Below the pieces are notes generated by a model. It was not told where the DNA came from, ran no database searches, and saw only the letters and a program-made list of their open reading frames with translations. The position numbers were made by a program, and so were the translations under genes. From assembly GCA_016806645.1 (NCBI GenBank), contig JACSYO010001856.1, positions 1,809,001 through 1,873,000 on the forward strand: a stretch of 64,000 nucleotides of DNA, in the 5' to 3' direction. Within the stretch, counting starts at the first letter, position 1, and each line of letters starts with the position of its first letter. The DNA comes from Ophiodon elongatus (lineage: Eukaryota > Chordata > Actinopteri > Perciformes > Hexagrammidae). Below, one piece after another: positions 24,048 to 33,700 of the stretch.

Positions 24048-26570
24048 CTGCATTTGTAGTGCAGAGGTCTTATGTGGATGTTATTATTTGCTTAAAACCA
24101 TCTTTAACATCCAATAACAGTACCCATCCCAGAACACCCCTATAGCCATTTTCAGCCCTCAAGACACAGACTGCAAAACATTCTAATACAATCTAATAAT
24201 CATATTAAGCCGTCTTAAAAGTGTTGATAGGGGGTTTAGGTGTCTGTTCTCTACTGTTTGTGTGTCCACAAAATGAACTCGTTGCATTGTTGTTGCAAAA
24301 GCTTGTCTTGAATAATAGCTCAACTCTTTGAGGATTTGTTGCGCTGACGTTTGACCTGAAAAGACCTTGAGAAAAGGTCAACGGGCACAACTATTGTTTT
24401 GAATTACTACTCATAAAACAGCCACATGAGCTGCTCATTGGTCTGCTGTACATGCCCCCGCTGTGCCATCAATATGTTGTCAAGCTATAAAGTAAGAAGA
24501 TGTGTAAAAACAAGTATCTTCAGGATCAAAACCACACTGAACTAAACTGCACTGGTATGTCCCGCATCCCCCCCCCCGTCCTTTCCTTTCTATACTCGCA
24601 CAAAGCGCCTCGCGGCTTCCACAATTTGAAGCTGCTAAATAACCTTTTCAATAAATTCCCACTCTTGCTGCCCTCCTCTTCTGAGGAATGACTGCATCTT
24701 CCTTTAGCAGGCAAGGGAGTGGAGCACAAAAAGCAGCCCAACCTGTCCCTAAGGACCTCCTTCATTGAAACACACTCCACACAGCCACTTAAGACCCCCC
24801 AGTGGAGAAAGGGGAGGGGCCATGGGCTGCACCCTATGAAGGTGCTCTTAATATGCAACAGATATTCAAGATTAAGTACTCGACGACACGCTTGACAAAA
24901 TCCAATTTCCTTCCTCTGCCCCCTTCTCTCTGTGATAGATTTATTGGCAGTGTTTCTGCTACATACAGTTAGTGTGCGGCACAAGAGTCTATAATAATTC
25001 AGGCGCTACAATGGAATGTTGGTATTTTATCAAATATGATAATCCCTTGCCCATGTGAATGAGCGATTTGTCTTCAGCATGGGCTGCACTAATGTCCCTC
25101 ATCACTACAGTTACAATTATTGTGCAAACATCAATTTTTGGGGGGGATTTGAGAACGAGGTATTTGGCTGAAAAAAAAAAAGGAATAATGAAATTGTTAG
25201 CCCATTACATACACGAACATGCTGATACATACTGTGGACATGTAATTCACTCCCCCGTGATGCTGCTACCACAACGCAAAAGCAGAAACAGTATTGTTTA
25301 CCACAGCCTCCTATAAGATGGAAACTGACACAATTAGGAAAGTAGGGCTTCATGAAACAACATGAGGAGATCCACTGGAGGCTTTGATTTTGGGAGAGTG
25401 ATTTCTAAAGCGGGGAGAAAAACAAGCCACAGTCGGGCTGTAAACAAAAGCTACAGATTTTGATGTGAGGCCGTCTTGATTGAGGCTGGAAGCTCCGCGG
25501 CCTCAGATAGCCTATGTGCGGGGAGGATGCACCGAGGTCCCTGTACGTCGCCTACGCTGACAATAGAGCGACCGCACAGGGTGGAGTCACACACCGCGGC
25601 CATTGCTACGTGGCTTCCCACCTCTCAGAGCAGGATAGTAAAATGCTAGAGAGGCAATATTAGGAGGGCATCGGGGGGGTGAGGGACAATCATCAGTCTG
25701 TTGCCACAAAGAGCCCTCGGCGGAGCATGCAAGAGCTATGTGCAGCCACCATTTGTCACTATTTCCGACATCTAGATTGCTCATGTCTAAACAGCCGAGA
25801 ACATTAACCCTGGTTACATTTTAGCAAGCAAGCGGCAGCCAGAACACCCAGCCTACACACAGGGGCGAGCACAGACTTGTCAAGTTAAAAAGGGAATGTC
25901 ACAAAGTTGTAAACACTTCCTGACAGGATGGGAGAACTTCCTTAATCCTGGAGCAAGCAAGCCATTCCTTATTTTCCACCAAATAGCTGCAGATAGGGTT
26001 TCTTTCTCTATGCGCGTTCCTGTCACAATAACAGCTCATTTGAACTGGGGCAAATAAAAACAATAACATGTGAGCGGAGCGTCATTACAACTAAATTGTT
26101 CCGTGGACTTGTTTCTCAGTCACAGAATGAAATGAAATGAAAGTCTGGAATCCCACTAGGAAGAAATGGAAGTGTTCAGCTTCCCCGTGAGCACTCAGAT
26201 CACAGGGCAGCTCTGTTTGCAAGACGGAAGTCTGGCTGCCTCCTGCAGTGTGACACAAAAACAACAGCCTGCACTCCCACGCAGGGAGAGATAAAAAAGG
26301 GAAATCAGATCTCCATGACCTCTACAGTATTTTGTATTGTGATGTAAAAATAACTATTTGGTTACAGCTGAAATTTGCATAGTTTAGAGGGCAGAGATAC
26401 TGATTTTAGAAAAAAAGAAAACATGCAAAAACGTTAATGCTTCATGCAGATTCTCCCTTTGTGCCTCAGATGGCATCCAAGCGCCAGTCTCAATTTGTTT
26501 ATACTTTTTTTTTTTTAAATCGATGTGTGATCTGCCTGACCGACCAAGACTCCCTCCTTCTTTACTTAGC

Positions 26571-26670
<100 letters not shown>

Positions 26671-27343
26671 AAAACAGAGCCATGTGTCTACAACTCCCCA
26701 GGGACCAGAGCTGCAGCACTAGTCTGCAGGCTAATTGTGACCTGGTGGAATCATGTGACTGATGTTCCGCGGCAAAGCTAGAAAAAGAAAATCGAGCAAC
26801 AAACACAACAGACTCCATCGGGACTCTTTAAAGTGGAAAGAAGGCTCCCAGATGGAGGGGAAGGAGAAAATAAGCAAACAATGGCTAAAGGCCGTCATTT
26901 CCAAGACCTATAACTTTCAAGCGCATGTGGCGAGATGGTTGTATATAAAACCTAACCATGAATAGTTATTACATTCAGTTATGCTGGATTACAGTGCCAT
27001 CACAAAAATTGAATAGGATTTGTGGATTCACCAAAATGATATCTTGATGAAAAGCCAAACCTTCTGGTGCTCAATTGAATAACCATTACATTAAGGCTTC
27101 CAGCATATCCTCCACTACAGGATGACTTCATTCTGCCCCACAGAGGCGGGGCTTCAACATGTACACTGTTAGGCTCTGTGCTCCTTCCTTCCTTTCAAAG
27201 CGCCCTTCCAGGATTCTTGGTCAGGTCGCAGGAATCCGTTGTGGTGCTCTTTGGTCATGGACAGTAAAGCATAAAAACAACAGAGCGTATCAAATATGTT
27301 TGGCATGAAATGAACGATTTGTTGTGTAATGAGCGGCGAGTAA

Positions 27344-27466
27344 TTAAACCCGACTATCTTGTAGTCTGGACCTAGCAGGGGTGACTTTGAGAAAATGCCT
27401 TAGATGCTTAAAATAGTTCAGGAAATGCATGGCATTCTTTGACAGCTCGGTGAACAGTGGGTCAAA
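27344..27466 (-). CDS. Candidate coding exon B, possible terminal exon, unknown protein
   Basis: A good acceptor (TTTTTTTATTTCCAG) precedes a 40-codon frame that reads FDPLFTELSKNAMHFLNYFK, then HLRHFLKVTPARSRLQDSRV, and ends in a stop at 27344. The acceptor, the amphipathic helix-like translation and the closeness to candidate exon A on the same strand are the reasons for listing it. The phase does not match either possible donor of A, and no AATAAA signal was seen close downstream. Function unknown. Confidence 0.25.
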   Translation of the reverse strand, partial: FDPLFTELSKNAMHFLNYFKHLRHFLKVTPARSRLQDSRV

Positions 27467-27777
27467 CTGGAAATAAAAAAAGATCCCACAATCATACCTG
27501 CCACTTCATGCCAACAATATCAAAGTCTAGACCCAACTGTTCCAGTATGAGTCAGAGTAGCTAAAGCAACACATTGTCTTAGTTATTTTTACGCAATTTG
27601 TCATAATTGTCAAAATAATTATCTACTCTGCCCATCGCTGACGGTAACACATTTGTCACTACTGAGCACAATAAAAAAAAAACAACAGCTGCAAAATCTG
27701 AGGCATGTACAACACAGCTTTCACACCAATCTGTTGATTATTTAAACCTAGCTACCACATTGTCACAGCAGTGAAAA

Positions 27778-28034
27778 TTACTTAAAATCATTACTGGTGA
27801 GGCTGTGCATTATTTCCAGAATGTATTCCGCTTGGAGCTCGACAGGTGCAAAATAGTCTTCATTTTGAATCTTCTGATGAAGGAAATATCCCATTATGTC
27901 CAACACTAGGACTTGTAGTCGACCAAAGAGGGCAACAAGGCCACATCCCGCACCGCTCTGACAGTCGGGGCCTGCTAGCAACCTAACCAGCCTGTCTGAT
28001 ACAGAAAGGTAGAGAACTGCACTTAAAAGCGGAG
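27778..28034 (-). CDS. Candidate coding exon A, unknown protein (minus strand, in shf intron 1)
   Basis: A minus-strand frame is open from 28065 to a stop at 27778, with acceptor-like AGs just before 28034 (GTTATAG) and 28016 (AAGTGCAG). The translation (LYLSVSDRLVRLLAGPDC..., then FGRLQVLVLDIMGYFLHQ, then FAPVELQAEYILEIMHSLTS) is leucine-rich and amphipathic, like a helical-repeat protein, and unlike the low-complexity frames elsewhere. Possible donors are GTAATT (before the stop) and GTAATG. Neither gives the phase needed to join candidate exon B. I do not recognise the protein. It could be an exon of a nested gene, a degraded gene copy or a chance frame. Confidence 0.25.
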
Positions 28035-28689
28035 CTATAACAAAACATGATGGGCTCTGATGTTTTCATCCATTTTTTTTGGGCTCCCTGAAGAAAACCA
28101 CTCTCGCAGACCCAGGTGATATTGACGTCCGTGCTTGACATTTCTTCCATCACTGGCAGAGATGAGAGCGGAAAAGGCCGGTGGGATGCATTTATAAAAC
28201 TCCACTGATGTCTGGAGTGCCTGGGTGGAAGGCCAAGCGAATATATTCAGGTTGTGGGGAAATGGAGCTGAGCAGAGTTCAGCAATGCTCTTCAGGCACC
28301 GTAATCTGCAGGCCAGTCCAAAAAAAAAAAAGCATTATCTGACCACGCTGGAAGACTGTAGTTTGGAAGGAATGTCTGGCGAGGACGTAATTCGGGCCTT
28401 TCGCACGCTGCAGTCCATCTCGAGTTCAATCTCCTCATTACACATGCAAAAGATAAATGAAAGGAACAACTTCTCCACAGCAAATTAAGCCAGACGAAGC
28501 CTGTGGTGGAGTGTCATTGCGTTTGTATGGACTGCTATTCGTGGTATGTGACGTATTATTTACAATGAAATACAATGTCCGATCTTTACATGACTTCTTC
28601 TGGCTACTACTGTTTGTTGTTAAAGCTGAAACCAGTCATGTTTTTATATCACGATTTGATTGGTATTTTGGCCCCACATGTAGAAGGTT

Positions 28690-28867
28690 GCATACGGATC
28701 AAACAAACTATATATAGTGTTAAATGTGAGCTAAGATAAAGCTTAGCTATGCTAAACGACTTTTGCCGGTCACGGACAGATGTTAGAGTGGTGTCGATCT
28801 TCTCACCGAAGTCTTAGCAAGAAAGAAAATAAACATATTTCACAAACTGTCAAACTATTCCTTTAAA
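28690..28867 (+). repeat. Dispersed teleost repeat copy
   Basis: The stretch contains GTGGTGTCGATCTTCTCACC, AGCAAGAAAGAAAATAAACA and CAAACTATTCCTTTAAA in order. I know this combination as one end of a widespread teleost repeat (consensus-like GTCGAACTATTCCTTTAA). It is related, in opposite orientation, to sequence near 63120-63260. The superfamily is not assigned. Confidence 0.6.
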
Positions 28868-30488
28868 TCAAAAATGTGATTTGGTCAAAAAGGGTCAAAC
28901 AGCCGATGCCTACTTGAAGCATTCAAGTGGGCTGATAAAACATTTAAACACAAACAAAGACTTTTCAATTTTGCTTCTGGGACTAAAATATAAAGTGCTT
29001 TATAAACCTACCGTCAGGCCTGTTGACTCGTTTTTAAAAATACCTATGCTAGCAAACAAACAAGCATCCAACGATCAGAAACATAACCTTGGAGGTGATA
29101 CCAATGGTTTCCCACCTCCAGCATACTATTTTAATATGCTGAGCCAGGTCCTGTAAGAAGGTGCGTGGAAGGGATGCAGCAAAGTGAGCACTGTCGGGCC
29201 GGATGCCTCTGTTGGCTGCACAACAACTGCCTGGGCTTCAGATCCAAAATTCTATAGATAGATATGCAAGCTGGCTCGTAGGATCATTGAGTTAAAAAAG
29301 GGACCCCGGGCCATGAAGGGAGCCAATGTTGGATTGAAACAGCAGTTTCCCAGGTGCACAGACAGATACTGATGATGGGCTGCACTTCACAAGGATGCTG
29401 CAGCCCGTCAGCTCCGCGCTGCTGCTTTTGTTTACACGTTTCCGAGCGGAGCCCTTCATCACTTTCGCGTGTCCTTGAGAGAAGTTCGGTTAGTGCTGAG
29501 TAGAGCGATGAGCTGGGAGATGAGGCCTTTAATTAGCTCCAAGACGGGGTGATAATTGATCATCTCCCTCAACTCATTCTACCATGAAGGGCTCGCCACC
29601 ATTAAAAAAAACAAAAACACATCACAATGCCTTGAAAACTCAAAACCACGAGTAACAAAATGCATCAAAATAAAGCTCCATATGAAGTGCAACTCCAAAA
29701 ACAGACAAAAATCCGCTGAATAAATTGACACTTCTTAGACGATGACTAGCACACGAAAAAGCGACACGGAATTAGAACGCTGAGATGAAATGAGGCACCT
29801 GTGAAAATGCAGCAGACACTTTATCATTTGCGGCGTATCGTTGCGTATTAAAAAACTTGTTTATCTTGCTTTTTTTTTTCCCCCACCATGGAAGCCTGGG
29901 GAATAGAAATGGACTTGTGTTGCTACTATTGGCATTTCAGGAATGAAGTAAGCAGTGATATAATTAGCATTCATGAGTCAAGTAATTAAAACATCAATGT
30001 AACCAAGCGGTGCTGTTAAGACACTTGCGTGCTCTCTGCTCAGTCTCCCAACAGTCAGCGTTTAGTGTGTGCAGTGAGAAAGGCGAGCTGTTGCGAAGCC
30101 ACTGTGTCCACTTACTACCACGCTGATATGCATGTATTTGTGGGGGCACGTCTACGTGTGGGCTACGAGCCAGAAATATAAGCTTTTTTTTTTCCTTTTT
30201 AAAATCACCGTCCAGATGTCTGTCTTAGTTTGTGAGAAGAATGACCCAAAACAAGAACACTTTCAACTTTTCAACTCTAGTCTGAGGGGAGAGTGTGAAA
30301 CCAACTGCAAACAGCGCGTCCTCCCACTGAAACGCTGTCTTTAGAAGGGGGACTCGTCACCTGGAGAATCCCTTAAACAAGGATTTACAAACCATTATCA
30401 TGGCCAGCCACACAGCGTACAGACTAACTCTAATCCTCACAACGCTCTATGAAACCACTGTTTTACTAGCATGGTGACTTATTTGAAG

Positions 30489-30512
30489 TTTTTTTTTTTT
30501 TTTTTTTTTTTT
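30489..30512 (+). repeat. Poly(T) run
   Basis: A 24-base T homopolymer followed by a small inverted repeat (CCCATT...AATGGG). Confidence 0.95.
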
Positions 30513-30977
30513 CCCATTGAATACATAATGGGAGGTACTTGTGTAAATGTTCCCCGTTGAGACATTCTAGAAATACTTAACATTGAAATAAAATATGTAA
30601 CGAAGACTGCAAGGTGAAATGGTTTTTTTTTGGGAGGTATTTCTGCTGCAAGCTCCCCCTTTCTCTTGAGAATATCAGATGATTGACAGTAATAAGCCAT
30701 GCAAAAGTAAGAAAGTACTTCACTCAGTGGCACAGTGTAGCCGAGTAAAAAAAACATCTCGCAAAACCAAATTAAACTTTACTTATTATTATGATGAATT
30801 ATACGGGACAATTTCCAAGTCCGTGGAAGCTTTTTTTTGTTTTTTTATATTTTTCAAGTTGGATGGAAACAAACTTTAAGGTTGCAAAACAATCTCAGAT
30901 ACCTCCAGTTTGTTGACACGGGTACAGACACCGTCATCAACAGTGTGACGAGGAGGGACAACCAGGACAGCAGGTAA

Positions 30978-31033
30978 AATAATAAATAAATAAATAAATA
31001 AATATAAATAAATAAATAAATAAATAAATAAAT

Positions 31034-31064
<31 letters not shown>

Positions 31065-31114
31065 ATAAAAATAAATAAATAAATATAAATAAATAAATAA
31101 ATAAATAAATAAAT

Positions 31115-31153
<39 letters not shown>
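30978..31153 (+). repeat. Compound (AAAT)/(AT) microsatellite with an 81-bp duplication
   Basis: An AT-only tract of AAAT and AT blocks. A whole 81-bp composite unit (AAAT run, AT run, TAAAT interruption, AT run) occurs twice in tandem: 30988-31068 and 31069-31149 match base for base over nearly the whole length. Confidence 0.95.
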
Positions 31154-31160
<7 letters not shown>

Positions 31161-31979
31161 CAATTTCCATCACACTTCCACATTATTTTGTTCAACCTTC
31201 AGCCCCTGACAAGAAACCCTTGTCTCCATATATTGCTTCAGCCAACCAGCTGTCAGCACTGATTTAGCTCGCCCATAACATAATTCATACCGGTAGGTGT
31301 GAGGTATTTAAACTATACTATACGATCATCTGTATGTCTGTTAAAGCCATATGTGTACATGGCGAGGGAAAGAGGAGGGGCGGAGGCAACTGTATTCCTG
31401 ACTGGGGGGGAAATCCACACAGGCGTCAATTAACATGAGACAACTGTAATCTGTTTAATCAGCTTGAACAGCTGCAGCAGCTGGGTGAAAATTACAAATT
31501 CTGGTTTCCTCCTTGTTTTACTGATAACACATAGCTGCATTATTGTTGAAAAATGCGTGCTAGGTTAACTGAAAACAGTGGCCGACTGTTTGGCAAAAGC
31601 AAAACATTGGCACAGGAGATAGTGTCGACCCAAAACCAACTGTCAACTCGCCACACGTCAGAAGACAGGTGCGAAAGCAAACACCAGGAGCAGGAGGAAG
31701 TAACGCGACGGTGAAATCAAGATAACCGCAAAAGAGTGGCCGAGGACGTGATCTGAGGGAGGAAACAAACAGTGGAGCGCAGTGTGCCTTTTCACAGGGC
31801 CGTGCTTTCTCCCCCGTACACGAGCTATGCAGACACTGAAACATTCCTCAGCCGGATCGCACTCATCATACGGTATGTCCTTAACCTCACTGACACCGAA
31901 CATCTCAGGTTCCTCCAAATGAACCCTGTGTGTATGAATTCCTGAGAGGCCTGACATGACTGTGTGCTCCAAGGCACAG

Positions 31980-32032
31980 CCCCCCCCCCCCCTCCTCCTC
32001 CTCCTCCTCCTCCTCCTCCCTTTCCTCTCTCT
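31980..32032 (+). repeat. Poly(C)/(CTC)n polypyrimidine tract
   Basis: Uninterrupted pyrimidines: a C-run, then about nine CTC units, then mixed C/T. The minus strand is G-rich (GGA repeats plus a long G-run), so triplex or quadruplex structures are possible. The glycine- and glutamate-rich minus-strand frames here are artefacts. Confidence 0.95.
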
Positions 32033-32361
32033 GCCTGTCTCCACATTCAGTTTTGTGCTGATGAGTGTGCAACCACCTCCCTGCATCAGCCTCAACCTCA
32101 AAAAGGTAGAACACCAGAAGGCTGAGGCTTGTGCCGGTCAGAGAACTGTGCCAACAGAGGCTCATATTAGAGCCATCTATCCATAAATCCATCACTAGTA
32201 ATGTGTCCCTCCCCCCTCTCCTTCCCCCCCCTCCGAGGGCAACAGGCATCACTGCAAAAAGAACATCTGTCTGGTTCAATAAAATGGGATTGCAGATAAA
32301 TTAGAAGCATTGTGTGAATAAGTCTAGATGACAGTGGTGCATGGGAATAAGCTGCAGAAAA

Positions 32362-32362
<1 letters not shown>

Positions 32363-32404
<42 letters not shown>
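32363..32404 (+). repeat. (AC)n microsatellite
   Basis: A 42-bp AC array in shf intron 1, about 480 bases downstream of the exon 1 donor. Confidence 0.97.
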
Positions 32405-32407
<3 letters not shown>

Positions 32408-32879
32408 AGTTTGCCTGCACTTTCCCGCAAGTTGACTGTCACAAAGTAAGCCTAAAAATAAATTAAAATAAAATCACAAATGTCAGTATTAACACGTCTG
32501 CTGTGATATTGAGCGGTGTGTCCACCCAGCACTCCCAGGTTAGTTATGAGACGGGGGAGGATGTCGCAACGCGTGCGGGCAGCGGTTTGTGCGCGGTTGT
32601 GATAACAAGTTCTGCCGGTTGTAACCATTCCTTCCTTACCGGAGTAGGTCAAGTGCTTAATAAACACACCACACACACTCAAGAAAATAAAAACAAGTAT
32701 TATAAACAAAAGTATTAGACGAGAAACATTTGTAGCTTAACTTAGAGAAAAACTAGGCAAAAAAAAAAAAAAAAGTTTTAATGAACGAATATAAAGGCTT
32801 TTTTGTTTCTTCTCGGCTTTAGGCTCGCAGCCCCACCGCCCACTTGACAGGACACCCGTTCGGACTCAACTTCACCCAC

Positions 32880-33326
32880 CTTCTCCTTGTTGTCGTGGTC
32901 CGCGGGAGGCGAAGTTGGGGATTTAACGCTCCCCGCAGCAACAGCTTGGGTGACGGTGACACCGCCGCCGCCGCCTCCGCCGCCCGGAGCCGGGCTGCTC
33001 TTTTCGATTGTTTCCACCTTGATGAGCCGGTGTTTCGGTGACACATACTTGATATCCGGCGACCCGCCAGAGTTCATGCTCGAGCCAAATGAAATGTTTC
33101 CACCTGGGGTGTACGGGTCCTCGAAGTCCAGCTCCTTCTGCAGTTTGTAAGCAGCGAGGATGTCCGGTTGCGCGGGGCTCGGGAAGGCGGCTCCGGAGCT
33201 CGTGTGCTGGTAGCCGGGCGCACCGGGCACGCCGGTGTGACAGTGTCTGTAGTCCGGTTTCGGGGGCGCCGGAGGGGGTGCTTTGGTAGTTTTGAATCCT
33301 AGGTGCTCCTTGAACCACTTGGCCAT
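32880..33326 (-). CDS. shf: SHF-type SH2 adaptor protein, coding exon 1
   Basis: First coding exon of an SHB/SHD/SHE/SHF-family adaptor; these proteins act in the cytoplasm, linking phosphotyrosine receptors to downstream partners through a C-terminal SH2 domain, which is not in this window. The exon gives 149 residues. It has the family start MAKWFKEHLG (1-10), a proline-rich stretch ending PPKPDY (17-26; possible SH3 ligand), DILAAYKLQKELDFEDPY (55-72), DIKYVSPKHRLIKVE (91-105) and eight glycines (115-122). The ATG has a strong context (A at -3, G at +4). The exon ends at AAG|GTGGGT, phase 0, which fits the phase-0 start of exon 2. The frame stays open past this donor to 32778, giving 182 residues, but the extra part does not look like the family, so I treat it as read-through into the intron. 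Exon 2 points to SHF rather than SHB, SHD or SHE. Family assignment is strong; paralog choice is good. Confidence 0.87.
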
Positions 33327-33339
33327 GCTGCCAGTGCAT
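32923..33339 (-). other. Upstream, out-of-frame ORF overlapping shf exon 1
   Basis: An ATG at 33339, 13 bases before the shf ATG, opens a different frame for 138 codons and stops at 32923, still inside exon 1. Its context (G at -3, C at +4) is adequate but weaker than that of the shf start. The product begins MHWQHGQVVQ and resembles no family I know. It could be a translation-dampening uORF if the transcription start lies upstream, or only a by-product of a GC-rich exon in which stop codons are rare. Confidence 0.35.
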
Positions 33340-33700
33340 CGCTCTCAAGTCAATGAATGTAGTTTAGTTCCACCTTTTCCTGCCAGCGGGGCTCCGGGGG
33401 TCTGTTCGTCAAAGTGCTGGTCCTCGGGGAGGGGGGTGGGGGTGGGGGGGACCGGTGTCGGGAGCGTGTGTCGCCGGGTCTCTCGTGCGACTCCGTCGGT
33501 CCGGGGGAGCGCGGTCTCAGGCACTTTCGGATCTGCCCTGCCCGCAACTCTGTCACTCCGCGCTCGGCCGCCCTCCACGTCAGGTTTCCAGACTACGCAA
33601 CATGGGAGCGCTTGTGCAAGAGGAACACACGCCCCCCTCCACCCCACGCGACCTGGCCTCCCTACCTGAGAACGCTCACTGCCACCTACCGGACTTCTAA
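33327..33700 (-). promoter_or_regulatory. shf: shf 5' UTR and CpG-island promoter
   Basis: CpG dinucleotides are dense from about 32820 to 33680 (roughly 3-9 per 60 bases), whereas most of the window is CpG-poor. The island covers exon 1 and the region just upstream, as expected for a housekeeping-type promoter with dispersed start sites. I saw no convincing TATA box and cannot place the transcription start. The plus strand carries a G-rich tract at 33426-33450. An out-of-frame ATG lies 13 bases upstream of the shf start. Confidence 0.65.
33426..33450 (+). promoter_or_regulatory. G-quadruplex motif in the shf promoter or 5' UTR
   Basis: Four G-runs (4, 6, 5 and 7 long) are separated by single A or T residues, a textbook quadruplex pattern with one-base loops. 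It lies on the plus strand, opposite the shf sense strand, about 100 bases upstream of the shf ATG. Confidence 0.75.

Noticed and set aside
30978..31153. CRISPR-like regular repeats
   Set aside because: The periodicity is an AT-only compound microsatellite without unique spacers, in an animal genome.
31658..32279. Overlapping minus-strand frames of up to 147 codons
   Set aside because: Their length is due to the GGA/GGG tract, which reads as poly-Glu, poly-Arg or poly-Gly. The parts outside it resemble no protein.
32778..32879. Extension of shf exon 1 to the stop at 32778
   Set aside because: The residues after K149 (VGEVESERVSCQ...) do not resemble the family, whereas a consensus donor AAG|GTGGGT joins exon 2 in phase. 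A short read-through isoform is still possible.
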